Below the pieces are notes generated by a model. The model had not been told where the DNA came from. It saw nothing but the letters and a program-made list of their open reading frames with translations, and ran no database searches. This document shows, piece by piece, positions 8,322 to 17,425 of a DNA stretch of 37,324 nucleotides (position 1 is its first letter; every line of letters starts with the position of its first letter). The position numbers were made by a program, and so were the translations under genes. The DNA comes from an uncultured Caryophanales bacterium (GTDB lineage: Bacteria; Bacillota_I; Bacilli_A; RF39; UBA660): positions 1-37,324 of the forward strand of contig CAMZHD010000006.1 in the NCBI GenBank assembly GCA_947306705.1, read 5' to 3'.

Positions 8322-11298
8322 AATAAGGGCAGTTTGTATTCCAATTTCCACTTGCAGAGTTTCCTTGATTATTAATTCTTTTGTTGCCAGAAAGTTTAGG
8401 ATATGGTTTATCAATACAAATGGCAGCACTCAAATAATTATCTGTAATCGTAATAGGGCCTGTAATTGGGCCAGTTCTTCCAGCCGTACTAATCGAATTT
8501 CCATTACCAAGACTGTATATTCTATTATTAGTAATGGTAATATGGTTTATTACATCAAAATCTTGATTTGGTTCTAAATCAATTCCTAATTGAGGAGAAG
8601 CTCCATGAATATCATAAATCTGATTATTATCAATTGTAACTTTAGTTCCAGACACTATAGAAATTCCTTGACGTCTACATTTATGAATTTTATTTCTCAG
8701 AATATAAATTTGATCTGTAGGATAAGAACCTGTATGGCTTCCACGCATTCTCATATAAATACCATCCCCTGTCATATAGGAAATATTCATATCCTCGATG
8801 TGAATATTACTAGAAGCTAATATCTTAATTCCAAATCCCCACTCATGAGTTCCTCCGTGGCTAGATCCACACATATTACTAGTTATATCATGATAACTAT
8901 CAATTAGATTTCCACTAGAATTACATCTATGGGTTTCTCGATCCCCCACAAGTCTTCCATTTCGAATAGTAGAATTTGTAACATTTTGAAAATAGACTAC
9001 AGCATATTTTGGATCATAATTGGTAAAAAGTTTAATAGTAGAACCATGCAAATCGAAATCTACATTAGAATACATACGAATCGCTGCATTATTATTGTTA
9101 TCTTTATCATCTACAATATTGGCAACCATATAAGTACCTTTGGCTATATAAATATTCCTAATGCCATTAATAGAGGCATACTGAATAGCCTCACTAATAC
9201 CCTTTGAATTTTTTGCAGCTATGGCTTTTTCAACATTGTCCCCTTCTGTAATGTGGAAATACTCATTATTGATTTTACCATTAGCAGCAATTGGTATTAC
9301 AGGAGCTGTAACAGTAACGACTGCACTTGCCTTCTTTCCATTGTTGCTTTGGGCAGTGATCGTAGCTTTTCCTGCACCAACTGCTGTAACATTTCCATTT
9401 CCATCTACCGTCGCAACAGATGGAGTGTCACTATACCAAGTAATGGAAGGATTGGTTGCATTAGAAGGAGTAATAGTTGCAATAATCTGCTCCGTACCTC
9501 CTACAACCAATGCTAAAGATGTTTTTGATAGAACGACACCTGTTACTTCGACCAAAGAACCTTTCTTTATAACAGATACAGAAACACTGGCAGATTTTCC
9601 ATTATTACTTTTAGCAATAACAGTAGTAGTACCCGCTTTTACACCTATTATTTTTCCATTCGCATTGACAGTCGCAATAGAAGTATCATTACTTTTCCAA
9701 GTAATGGTTGGATTCGTTGCATTAGAAGGACGAACCGAAGCAGTTACCGTAGTACTACCTCCTACTTCTAATTGAACATTATTCGTAGAGACAACTACTG
9801 ATGTAACATCAATCTCAGATTTATTTACTGTCACAATAAGACTTGCTGTCTTTCCATTATTACTCTTGACTATGATTGTAGCAGTTCCTTTTGATATAGC
9901 TGTTATTTTTCCAGTTTGTGTAACGGTTGCAACAGCAGCATTACTACTAGCCCAAGTAATCGTTTGATTCGTTGCATTACTTGGTTGTACAGAAGCACTA
10001 ACAGTTTCTGTTTGTCCAACTTCTAAAGAAACACTTGTCTTTGATAACGTAATTCCAGAAACCGCAATATCCGGTGAACTTTTTTTAGTAACAGCCACAG
10101 ACATACGGCTATTTTTTCCATTATAACTTTGAGCGATAATGGTTGCACTTCCTGCCTTCATAGCAGTAATAACTCCTCTTTGGTTTACCATTACAACGGA
10201 GGAATCACTACTAGAAAAAGTGATTGTTTGATTCGTTGCATTAGCCGGTTGTACAGAAGCAGTAATTACTTCTGTTTGACCTTCTTCCAAAATGGTACTA
10301 GTTTTAGATAACACCACTCCTGTTACTTCTACAATAGGAGTTCCGCCTGAAATGACTGTTACATAAACACTAGAAAGCATTCCATTAACACTTCTCGCAG
10401 TCACAATCGTCGTTCCTGCTTGTACTGCTTTTATTTTTCCACCATCTGTTACAGTTGCAACAGCAGGATTACTACTAGTCCAAGTAAGTGCCTGAACCGT
10501 TGCATTTTTTGGATTTACAGTAGCCGTAATGGTTTCTGTTTGTCCAATTTCCAATGTAATATTATTCTTAGATAAAGAAATACTAGTAACATCTACATTA
10601 TGAGAACTACTTTTTCCAACAGTAACCGCAATACTATCACTTTTCCCATTACTACTCTTCACAGTAATGGTAGCAGTTCCCTCTCGAATCGCCACAATTT
10701 TTCCACTTTCATTTACTGTCACAATAGAAGAATTACTACTAGACCAAATCAAAGTTCTATACGTAGCATCTTTTGGGCTAATAGTAGCTTGAAGAGTCTC
10801 TGATTCTCCTACTTTCATACGCATACTCTTTTTTGATAACGTAACTTGATTTACTTCTATAATCGGAACACTAGAGGGAACAACTGAAACATTTGCTTCT
10901 GCTACTATTCCATTATCACTCTCAGCTGTAATAATAGCAGTTCCTTCTCCTACTCCTACAACATATCCATTTTGATCCACATCTGCAATCGAAATATTAC
11001 TACTTTTCCAAGTAATGGTTGGAGTCGTCGCAGCATCCGGAGTAATAATTACTTCTAAAATAACTACTTCCCCAATATGAATAGAATAAGCATTTTGAAC
11101 AAAGCTAAGTTGTTCTACAGGAATTACCTGTTCTGGTGCAACTTGAGGAACTGACTCTATAATACTATGTAAATTTCTTGCTTCTCTTTTTCCACCCTGC
11201 AAATATTGAATTCCATTTCCAATTCCATAACATAACAAGAAGCCAAAAACAGCTATAAAAATAACACTAATAAGAGTTCCTTTTTTATCAGTATCCAT
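8320..11298 (-). CDS. Anchored surface protein: seven Big_2 Ig-like domains plus right-handed beta-helix
   Basis: The 992-residue product has one N-terminal membrane segment (about 9-27) and a short linker. Seven bacterial Ig-like (Big_2) domains follow, near residues 60-140, 148-228, 235-315, 323-404, 411-491, 496-577 and 582-664. Each shows the family pattern of a strand ending in L, an E-x-G-x-[ST] turn, a [NS]AT-x-x-x-[IL]-x-W region, an S-[IV]-A-x-V strand and a final GTATI/NGK repeat end. From about 670 to 970 is a pectate-lyase-like parallel beta-helix with repeated ITITNN-type rungs, as in polysaccharide-binding or -cleaving surface proteins. No sortase motif is seen. It is monocistronic, with its own terminator. 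A stalk of Ig domains presenting a glycan-active helix is the likely arrangement; catalysis is unproven. Confidence 0.88.
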   Translation of the reverse strand: MDTDKKGTLISVIFIAVFGFLLCYGIGNGIQYLQGGKREARNLHSIIESVPQVAPEQVIPVEQLSFVQNAYSIHIGEVVILEVIITPDAATTPTITWKSSNISIADVDQNGYVVGVGEGTAIITAESDNGIVAEANVSVVPSSVPIIEVNQVTLSKKSMRMKVGESETLQATISPKDATYRTLIWSSSNSSIVTVNESGKIVAIREGTATITVKSSNGKSDSIAVTVGKSSSHNVDVTSISLSKNNITLEIGQTETITATVNPKNATVQALTWTSSNPAVATVTDGGKIKAVQAGTTIVTARSVNGMLSSVYVTVISGGTPIVEVTGVVLSKTSTILEEGQTEVITASVQPANATNQTITFSSSDSSVVMVNQRGVITAMKAGSATIIAQSYNGKNSRMSVAVTKKSSPDIAVSGITLSKTSVSLEVGQTETVSASVQPSNATNQTITWASSNAAVATVTQTGKITAISKGTATIIVKSNNGKTASLIVTVNKSEIDVTSVVVSTNNVQLEVGGSTTVTASVRPSNATNPTITWKSNDTSIATVNANGKIIGVKAGTTTVIAKSNNGKSASVSVSVIKKGSLVEVTGVVLSKTSLALVVGGTEQIIATITPSNATNPSITWYSDTPSVATVDGNGNVTAVGAGKATITAQSNNGKKASAVVTVTAPVIPIAANGKINNEYFHITEGDNVEKAIAAKNSKGISEAIQYASINGIRNIYIAKGTYMVANIVDDKDNNNNAAIRMYSNVDFDLHGSTIKLFTNYDPKYAVVYFQNVTNSTIRNGRLVGDRETHRCNSSGNLIDSYHDITSNMCGSSHGGTHEWGFGIKILASSNIHIEDMNISYMTGDGIYMRMRGSHTGSYPTDQIYILRNKIHKCRRQGISIVSGTKVTIDNNQIYDIHGASPQLGIDLEPNQDFDVINHITITNNRIYSLGNGNSISTAGRTGPITGPITITDNYLSAAICIDKPYPKLSGNKRINNQGNSASGNWNTNCPY
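9304..11121 (-). repeat. Seven tandem Big_2-encoding repeats
   Basis: The coding repeat has a period of about 86 codons (roughly 260 bases). Units 4, 5 and 7 are the most alike (GVVLSKTS or GITLSKTS starts), pointing to recent duplication in the C-terminal half. The first unit is the most diverged. Confidence 0.8.
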
Positions 11299-11323
11299 AA
11301 TTCCATACCTTCTTTATACTTTT

Positions 11324-11379
11324 ATTATAAAAGAAACCAGTAAAAAATACATTATCTTATCTGGAAAAGGAATTCCTTT
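11324..11379 (-). promoter_or_regulatory. Candidate promoter (-10 TATAAT) with upstream palindrome for the Big_2 gene
   Basis: A TATAAT on the minus strand (11324-11329) lies 25 bases before the ATG at 11298, without a good -35. A perfect 14-base palindrome AAAGGAATTCCTTT (11366-11379) sits just upstream and could be an operator or activator site. Palindromes of this size can arise by chance in AT-rich DNA. Confidence 0.35.
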
Positions 11380-11394
11380 ACACCCTTTTTTACA

Positions 11395-11423
11395 CAATAA
11401 AAAAGCAGAAAAACTGCTTTTTT
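11395..11423 (-). terminator. Intrinsic terminator of the first SipW operon
   Basis: Ten-base arms (11399-11408 and 11414-11423, AAAAAAGCAG and its complement) enclose a five-base loop. A T-rich run follows on the minus strand. It lies directly after the PEGA/glycine-rich gene stop at 11428. Confidence 0.85.
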
Positions 11424-11427
11424 TATT

Positions 11428-13305
11428 TTATATCGTCTGTCCAAGATAAGTAATGATAGCGGCCCCACCAGTGGTACTAGGATTGGTTCCTACTAAATTA
11501 GATGTATAAGAAGAAGCACTTAATACATTTTGATTAACGTAAGAAGAACCCCCTCCTCCTCCAGAACCAGCATATAGATTAATAATAGTAGCTTTTTGGC
11601 TTCCACCGCCGGCTCCACCATAGAAACCAGAACCTCCTCCTCCACCTAAGTAGATAGCAGATCCACCAGTGAATAAAGAACCAGAACCTGTAGCAACACC
11701 ACTGTTAGTTCCTCCTACATTGGTTCCTCCCAAAGCAGGGAAATTAGAACAGTTAATAGTTGTTGTACCATTAGAACCATTATAAATAATTCCATTATCA
11801 TAAGCTGTCTTTGCAGAAGTTGTAATGTTTCCACCATCTCCACCAGATCCAGCAGTAGCAGTGATTGTTCTAGTACCACCACCTCCAGCTCCTCCAGCGA
11901 TTAATAATACTTTATTATCATTTAAGTCTGTGAGATTAATTGAAGAAACATTTACCCCGAAAGCAGAATATCCTCCACCTCCGGCACCTCCTCCAGAAGA
12001 AGGGCCTCCTCCATTAGCTCCCCCTACGCAAGATATATCTGATGAAAAAAGATTTGTTCCTGTGGATTCTCCATTTCCGCCAAGAGTGATATATAAAGTA
12101 TCTTCGTAATTCAAGTGAACGATTCCATAGACATATCCACTTGCTCCACCGAGACCCGAATTCAAGTTCAGATTTCCTCTACCACCAGCACCACCCCATA
12201 GTTCTATCAGATAATATCCATCTTTGTAGATTTCTTGAGTAACAACGGTTGGAACCGTTAGATCTGTATTGGTAAAAGTTCCTTCAAAAGGAGTTGCTTC
12301 TTGTAAAGTAACATTAATTGTTTGATTTCCTCCATTAATAACAGTAGAAGAAGTTTCTGTATTATAACCATTTTTCTTAACAGTATAAGTTATAGTATGT
12401 CCATCATATACAGAAACAGTTTGATTTCCTGTAGAATGAACTAATTCATTTCCACCCTCACTAATAATAACGGTAGCATCCGAGGGAGTTGGATGAATCG
12501 ACAACTGATAAACAACCGCTGTTTGCATGGTAACATTAATAACTTTATCTCCATCCATCGTAATGGTTCCTGTTTGAGGAAGATATCCTGTTTTTGTAAC
12601 AGTCCAAGTAATAACCGCATTTTCTTCAATTGGTCCTGAAAAATTACCTGTTCCAGACGCAATAACTTCTCCATTATGTTCAATCACAATCAAAGAATCA
12701 GGTTCCGTTGTATTAATCGTTAGATTATGATTTGGTAAATAACTCCACCCCACTGTAAATTGAGACGTAATATTCGTTAAATTTTGTGCAATCAAATAAG
12801 AAACTACATCCCCTACAAGTCCCAAAATATTGGTAATTAAATCTCTATTATAATAAATAACCACTTGAAAAGTATGTTCTGAAGCAGGAGGTATATAAGT
12901 TTCATTTACAGTAAGATTTCTTAATTCATAAGTCATATACATATTCGAAAAAGAATCTTTATTAAAACTTGTAATATAAACACCTGTAGAAGATAAATTT
13001 GTAATAGTAATGTCGGCAATTAAAGTTCCATACGTATATAAAGCTCCAGGAACAGTACCATTCAAATAAAAGGAATGTGTACTAAACTCCATATCTTCAT
13101 TTAGATACCCTCCATTTGTAGTACTATTCAAAGAAACACTCGTAATTCTTACATCACTATAAGGTCTTACGTACCCTCCTCCATCAATAGCAAAACTTGT
13201 GGAATATAAAGAATATCCAAAAGAAAAAGCTATAATCATTATAGCAAAGAAAAAAACAACTGGAGCAGTATTAAAATAATCATAGAATGTCTTTTTTTTC
13301 TTCAT
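11428..13305 (-). CDS. Surface protein with two PEGA domains and glycine-rich domain, probable SipW substrate
   Basis: The 625-residue product starts with a hydrophobic segment (residues 14-32) reading into FSFGYSLYSTSF, the same pattern as the TasA-like protein of this operon (LSFGYAAWSTTL), followed by YVRPYSDVRITSVSL. Residues 60-190 form a beta-rich domain. Two PEGA-type domains follow (about 193-260 and 265-334), each ending in a K-x-G-Y...INVT[ML]Q pattern. The C-terminal half (345-625) is a glycine-rich domain beginning LWGGAGGRG, with many GGGG turns and SSYVNQ near the end, like the Gly_rich surface domain. It overlaps the DUF5305-like gene by 26 bases with a GGAGG box, and is the last gene before a strong terminator. 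It is most likely a cell-surface matrix or adhesion protein. Confidence 0.85.
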   Translation of the reverse strand: MKKKKTFYDYFNTAPVVFFFAIMIIAFSFGYSLYSTSFAIDGGGYVRPYSDVRITSVSLNSTTNGGYLNEDMEFSTHSFYLNGTVPGALYTYGTLIADITITNLSSTGVYITSFNKDSFSNMYMTYELRNLTVNETYIPPASEHTFQVVIYYNRDLITNILGLVGDVVSYLIAQNLTNITSQFTVGWSYLPNHNLTINTTEPDSLIVIEHNGEVIASGTGNFSGPIEENAVITWTVTKTGYLPQTGTITMDGDKVINVTMQTAVVYQLSIHPTPSDATVIISEGGNELVHSTGNQTVSVYDGHTITYTVKKNGYNTETSSTVINGGNQTINVTLQEATPFEGTFTNTDLTVPTVVTQEIYKDGYYLIELWGGAGGRGNLNLNSGLGGASGYVYGIVHLNYEDTLYITLGGNGESTGTNLFSSDISCVGGANGGGPSSGGGAGGGGYSAFGVNVSSINLTDLNDNKVLLIAGGAGGGGTRTITATAGSGGDGGNITTSAKTAYDNGIIYNGSNGTTTINCSNFPALGGTNVGGTNSGVATGSGSLFTGGSAIYLGGGGGSGFYGGAGGGSQKATIINLYAGSGGGGGSSYVNQNVLSASSYTSNLVGTNPSTTGGAAIITYLGQTI

Positions 13306-14386
13306 TTACTCCTCCATTTGTTTCAATTGTTTTTTCTATTAAATCTGCACTATTTAATAAATAACGATATAGAATATCTTCATTAATAATATAAAATAAT
13401 GCTGTTTTACCAGGATCTATTTCACTATATAAGATAGGAGATCCTATATTATCATGAACATCTCTTAATTCTTCAAAAGAAGAAATATCAATGACTTGAT
13501 GATTTGTAATATCAGCAGTATCTTTTACATTTGCAATAATACTATCATTCTCTTTTAGAATCCTAGATAAAACTAATTCATATTTACTTTTTCCCTTAAA
13601 TAGAGATAAACCATTTTTAACAATATATATTCCTACAAAGATAGAACCTGTGAAAGAAATGATAAATAGAAGGAAACTAATAATAAATGACTTACTAAAT
13701 AGTTTCTTTTTAACAACAGTTCCTCTATTAGAAATATTATCATCTTCAAATGATATATTAATAGTTCTCTCCGTTAAAGGAATTCTAACTAATGATTTAC
13801 TATCCAATGTAATTGGTTTTTTAAATTTATCATTAGTACTTTTACTAACTACATTTAATACAACAGATACATCACTATCAGAAGTTAATCCATATCTAGA
13901 TTTAAACTCTTTTGCAAATTCATTGTATTTATCATAGTCAATACTAATATCTTGACTAAAACTATAATCTGCTACTTTATCTTTATAAACAGTAACAGCA
14001 TCTAATAATGGCTCTTTCTTTTCATATAATACAGTCTTTTTATCATCACTATATACTTTGACAATCGCATCAATTGTATAATACATGTCATACTTTGCAA
14101 GTTCAGATACAGAGAACTTATAATCATACGTTAATTCTATCTCATCAATTAATCCCGCAATATAACTCATACCTTGAGGTAATCGATTTGTTTCATAATA
14201 ATCATTCTCTTTTAATTTCACAAAGTAAGTCGCTTCACTCTTTTCATTATAAGTGATTACTTCTCCTGAATTATATACAAAAGCCTTTAAGAAACATCTA
14301 GTAGAAATACCAAAAAGCAAAGCAAAAACAACTAATGCAAGTATTAGTTTTGTAGAAGCATTCAGTTCTATTTTTTTACTAAACAT
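13280..14386 (-). CDS. DUF5305-like membrane protein of the SipW operon
   Basis: The 368-residue product has a membrane segment near residues 12-32, an extracellular beta-rich domain (35-225), a second membrane segment (about 232-256) and a cytoplasmic tail of about 110 residues. The ectodomain pattern of YDYKFSVSELAKYDMYYTIDA, a later VLYEKKEPLL strand and the paired membrane segments matches DUF5305, a family I know from archaea and Bacillota beside SipW-type signal peptidases. It lies 19 bases after sipW and overlaps the next gene. The tail contains short strands and a conserved-looking ISSFEELRDVHDN segment. Topology suggests an assembly partner for SipW-processed proteins or a sensor; this is inferred. 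Confidence 0.7.
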   Translation of the reverse strand: MFSKKIELNASTKLILALVVFALLFGISTRCFLKAFVYNSGEVITYNEKSEATYFVKLKENDYYETNRLPQGMSYIAGLIDEIELTYDYKFSVSELAKYDMYYTIDAIVKVYSDDKKTVLYEKKEPLLDAVTVYKDKVADYSFSQDISIDYDKYNEFAKEFKSRYGLTSDSDVSVVLNVVSKSTNDKFKKPITLDSKSLVRIPLTERTINISFEDDNISNRGTVVKKKLFSKSFIISFLLFIISFTGSIFVGIYIVKNGLSLFKGKSKYELVLSRILKENDSIIANVKDTADITNHQVIDISSFEELRDVHDNIGSPILYSEIDPGKTALFYIINEDILYRYLLNSADLIEKTIETNGGVNEEKKDIL

Positions 14387-14405
14387 TTCTTATCCTTCTT
14401 CCTTT

Positions 14406-15545
14406 TTATTCATTAAATAAATCATATAAGTATACAGTAGGCAACCCAATATATTTTATTTTAATATGAGTAGTTCCTACAATATCACTAACTTCAATGA
14501 GATAACCATCAGGGTTATCATTATGATCCCCTTTTGTTTCAAAAAATACTTCTTTTCCAGAATTATATTTTTTATAAATTCTATGAACAATGATTTTATC
14601 TTCTCTTTTAAAAACTAAAATATCACCAATATTAAGATCTCTTTTTTCTTCTTCTTTTAGTTTTTTAACAATTACTACGTCTCCTCTATCCAAATGAGGT
14701 TGCATACTACCACTCGCAATAACAATCGCTTGATGACTAAATAAACCACTCGTTAAAGATATCACAACTCCCAATACAAGTAAGGTACAAACATATAATA
14801 GTTTATGACTTTTTCTACTTTTAATATTTTCTTGATTAATTGGTAACTTTTTATAGAAATTATTAATAAGTATAAGTACAATGACTGGTATAGATAATTC
14901 ACAAATTGCTTGTAAATAATTTCCAAGATTGGGAACAATAGGTACCAAAAAGATTGGAATCTCTTTAATCAATCGATAAGTAATTTGTGTCTTATAACTA
15001 CTCTTAGTCGTTAAATATGTTAATAAAACATTTTTACTAATACTAGGAATAATATACAAACTAATACTATCGATATAAGTTGCTAATTCATGAAAATGAA
15101 TCTTACTAAATACAATAGAAGTATCTACCAAGAAAAAGAATACAAAAGATAAACATAAAAGAAATCGATTTTCTTTTATTTTTGTATTAATCATAAATCT
15201 ACATACTTCACATAGAATAATCATAAAAATCGTAGGAAGTATATTCTTGATAATACTAATTAGATTTAAATTATAAACATTATAATTAAATCCAAAGAAT
15301 AATCCACTTAAATAGAGAATTACATAATAGGTAATACAACTAATTAATAGGATTAAGATAATATCTTTTTCAAATCTTTTTTTACTACGATCAAATCCCA
15401 ACAATAATGCTGTTAGAAAAATCAGTAATAATAAGATTCCTGTAATCCAATATTGATTAATATTTTTAAAAACAAAACTTAATAAAAAGAAAAAACAGCA
15501 TGATAATGACAACATAGTTGTTGCATAAACAGTACTTTTTTTCAT
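14406..15545 (-). CDS. sipW: SipW/ER-type signal peptidase I with extended multi-pass N-terminus
   Basis: The 379-residue product has roughly seven to eight hydrophobic segments in residues 8-270, followed by the S26B signal peptidase domain. The catalytic serine is S280 in IASGSMQP, the histidine that replaces the bacterial lysine is H321 in IVHRIY, and the acidic region is KGDHND near 338-343, all as in the ER/SipW type. At 379 residues it is about twice the length of Bacillus SipW (about 190) because of the extra membrane domain. It follows the TasA-like gene by nine bases, its ribosome-binding site overlapping that gene's stop, and precedes the DUF5305-like gene. It should cleave the signal peptides of the TasA-like and PEGA proteins. 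The peptidase family is firm; the substrates are inferred from neighbourhood. Confidence 0.88.
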   Translation of the reverse strand: MKKSTVYATTMLSLSCCFFFLLSFVFKNINQYWITGILLLLIFLTALLLGFDRSKKRFEKDIILILLISCITYYVILYLSGLFFGFNYNVYNLNLISIIKNILPTIFMIILCEVCRFMINTKIKENRFLLCLSFVFFFLVDTSIVFSKIHFHELATYIDSISLYIIPSISKNVLLTYLTTKSSYKTQITYRLIKEIPIFLVPIVPNLGNYLQAICELSIPVIVLILINNFYKKLPINQENIKSRKSHKLLYVCTLLVLGVVISLTSGLFSHQAIVIASGSMQPHLDRGDVVIVKKLKEEEKRDLNIGDILVFKREDKIIVHRIYKKYNSGKEVFFETKGDHNDNPDGYLIEVSDIVGTTHIKIKYIGLPTVYLYDLFNE

Positions 15546-15554
15546 ATTTTTATC

Positions 15555-16148
15555 CTAATTTTGTTCATAAATCATTGTTGTTGTAGAAACAGTTACTTTA
15601 ATATCATCTGTTGGAGTAGCAGAGCTTGTACTCTTCCATTGAAGTGTCATTTTTAATTCTTTACTTCCAGTATTTTTAACTAAAGTATCATTAACAGCAA
15701 TAGCACTTCCATCAGCATATGTTAAAGTATAAGTTAAATCATTACATACGGCAGTTGCTTCTGCTTGAGTAGCAGTACTTCCTGTAGCTGGTGCACAACT
15801 AATAGTACCCATATTGTAAGTTTTTAATTTTGCATCAATGCTTCCTTCATTTTTAACTAACCAGTTATAAGTAACAGAATCTCCAGGTGCCTTTAAAGTA
15901 ATATCAAATCCACTAACAGCAGTTGAAGTTAAAGTTGCTCCTGTTGATGATGCATTTCCTGTAATCGTTGGTGTTAAAGATGATCCTGACTTATAAGCAA
16001 AATGAACATCCCAAGTTGCAGGATTAACCTTCGCACTTCCTGATATTGTTAATGTTGTTGACCATGCTGCATAACCAAATGATAATCCAGCAACAGCTAC
16101 CACCAATGCTATTAACGCAATTATTTTAAACCCTCTATCTTTTTCCAT
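15555..16148 (-). CDS. SipW-dependent TasA/camelysin-like surface protein
   Basis: The 197-residue protein has a charged start, a hydrophobic signal segment (residues 8-26) and the sequence SFGYAAWSTTLTISGSA, then NPATWDVHF. The last motif ([AV]-[ST]-W-[DN]-[VI]) recurs in the other TasA-like proteins here (positions 34075-34659 and 34687-35430). The mature part is threonine-, serine- and alanine-rich and predicted beta-sandwich, as in TasA and camelysin, whose SipW-cleaved forms polymerise as biofilm fibres. One cysteine pair is visible (about residues 115-135: ISCAPATGS and AVCNDL). It is the first gene of the operon with an excellent promoter (16203-16231), which suggests it is made in the largest amount. 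Fibre formation is inferred from the family. Confidence 0.83.
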   Translation of the reverse strand: MEKDRGFKIIALIALVVAVAGLSFGYAAWSTTLTISGSAKVNPATWDVHFAYKSGSSLTPTITGNASSTGATLTSTAVSGFDITLKAPGDSVTYNWLVKNEGSIDAKLKTYNMGTISCAPATGSTATQAEATAVCNDLTYTLTYADGSAIAVNDTLVKNTGSKELKMTLQWKSTSSATPTDDIKVTVSTTTMIYEQN

Positions 16149-16202
16149 ATTATTATTCTCCTTTCTAATGTCTTATCATAATAATATATCTATTACAAAA
16201 CA

Positions 16203-16231
16203 ATTATACTCAATTACATAAAGTATTTCAA
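16203..16231 (-). promoter_or_regulatory. Strong sigma-A-like promoter of the TasA-like/SipW operon
   Basis: On the minus strand TTGAAA (16226-16231) is separated by 17 bases from TATAAT (16203-16208), 54 bases before the ATG at 16148. This is the best consensus promoter in the window. An AGGAG box precedes the start. Confidence 0.85.
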
Positions 16232-16274
16232 AGCGTTATTTGAAAAGTTTACAGTTTATTAACAGTTCTCTGTA

Positions 16275-16304
16275 AAATAAAAAAGTAGAGATTTCTCTCT
16301 ACTT
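16275..16304 (-). terminator. Intrinsic terminator after the first phosphodiester glycosidase gene
   Basis: Arms of nine bases (16283-16291 and 16296-16304, AAGTAGAGA with its complement) with a four-base loop, then a T-rich tract on the minus strand. The stop codon at 16299 lies in the stem. Confidence 0.85.
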
Positions 16305-17420
16305 ATAATTATTTTTATCTGGTGCTTGTGCAGGTTTACCTTGTTTGTTTGTAACAATCCAAGCATTGGATACGGTTCTACCACCATATTCTCCACCAGC
16401 ACTAGGACGATTCCATAATTTACCTTCAATAGACATTGTACTAGAAGCACCACCATCTAAGTTAGCTGCATTGTATGCTTTATAACGTAATAAAACATCA
16501 ATAACATCATTCATAGAAGCTCCTGTACTATAACCAGGAAGTCTTCCTTCAATAATTAGGAATAAGACAACTCCATCTTTTCTTTGAGCAATGACACTAC
16601 GAGGAGCAATTCCCCATCCACCATCACCATGGATTTTTGCAGTCTTACCATTAACAATTAAGAAAGGTCCAAATTCAACAGCATCCATCATACCATCTTG
16701 AATAGCTTCTTCAGCAGATTTTGTTGTTAAATACATCTTATGGTCAGCAGTGAATCCAATTAATCCACCATCTCCACCTGGATGGTACCAAACTTTTTCT
16801 CCATTTTTAATAATAGCACCATATGGAATAGAACCATTTCCCCAACCATCTAAGTCTTCGAAACCTCCACCGTTAATTCCAACAAGTCCACCATTATTTT
16901 TAACTAATGTATTAACAGATTGTCCTGCTCTTCCTAATTTAGAAGAAACAGCAAGTTCTACATCAGCAGGATCATAAATACCAATTAACCAAGCTTTATA
17001 ACGTGGTTCAATAATACGAATGGTCTTATATACATCATTTCCTGGATCTCTTGTGAATAACTCTTGTTCATACTTATTAGAATAATGAGTTTTTTCACTA
17101 GCAGTACCAATAACAATCTCATCTAGATTAATCTCTTCTGTAGTTTGTTCAATATAGTTCTCACTCATGACTTTATTAACAGTATCTTCATCATATAAAG
17201 TATATGCTAAATACTTATGTTTCATAGTTGTCATAGCCGTAGGTATCCAGAATGATTTAAATTGATCATTATTAATCACAATTAAAGCATCAATGGCTAA
17301 GATATCTAATAATATGACTAAAATTGTTAATTTACTGATACGGAACCATTTTCTTTTTTTCTTATTTTTTTCTTTTGTTTCATTTTCTAAAACAACTTTT
17401 TCTTTCTTTTTACGTAACAT
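16299..17420 (-). CDS. Membrane-anchored phosphodiester glycosidase (NAGPA-like), paralogue 1
   Basis: The ATG at 17420 has a GGGGTG box six bases upstream and is preferred to a GTG at 17429; 373 residues result. A very basic cytoplasmic start is followed by a membrane segment (about residues 28-50) and a juxtamembrane FWIPTAMTTMKHKYLA. The C-terminal 200 residues match the phosphodiester glycosidase family: GINGGGFED, GFTADHKMYL, EFGPFLIVNG, GIAPRSVIAQRKDG, YNAANLDGGASSTM and GGRTVSNAWIV. The family includes the human enzyme uncovering mannose-6-phosphate and bacterial exopolysaccharide-linked proteins. It lies at the end of a transcription unit, directly overlapped by the stop of the 467-residue unknown. 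A paralogue sits at 19919-20965. Its substrate here is likely a surface glycan, but unknown. Confidence 0.88.
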   Translation of the reverse strand: MLRKKKEKVVLENETKEKNKKKRKWFRISKLTILVILLDILAIDALIVINNDQFKSFWIPTAMTTMKHKYLAYTLYDEDTVNKVMSENYIEQTTEEINLDEIVIGTASEKTHYSNKYEQELFTRDPGNDVYKTIRIIEPRYKAWLIGIYDPADVELAVSSKLGRAGQSVNTLVKNNGGLVGINGGGFEDLDGWGNGSIPYGAIIKNGEKVWYHPGGDGGLIGFTADHKMYLTTKSAEEAIQDGMMDAVEFGPFLIVNGKTAKIHGDGGWGIAPRSVIAQRKDGVVLFLIIEGRLPGYSTGASMNDVIDVLLRYKAYNAANLDGGASSTMSIEGKLWNRPSAGGEYGGRTVSNAWIVTNKQGKPAQAPDKNNYK

Positions 17421-17425
17421 ACCAA

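Noticed and set aside
9221-9775. Long plus-strand frame opposite the Big_2 repeats
   Set aside because: It mirrors the repeated coding strand and lacks family features; the minus-strand Big_2 reading is clear.
8320-11298. CRISPR-like array because of regular repeats near 9300-11100
   Set aside because: The period is about 260 bases, lies in one coding frame and encodes Big_2 domains.
11825-12109. Plus-strand frame encoding a proline-rich peptide
   Set aside because: It is the complement of the glycine-rich C-terminal coding region (Gly codons read as Pro) and has no ribosome-binding site of its own.
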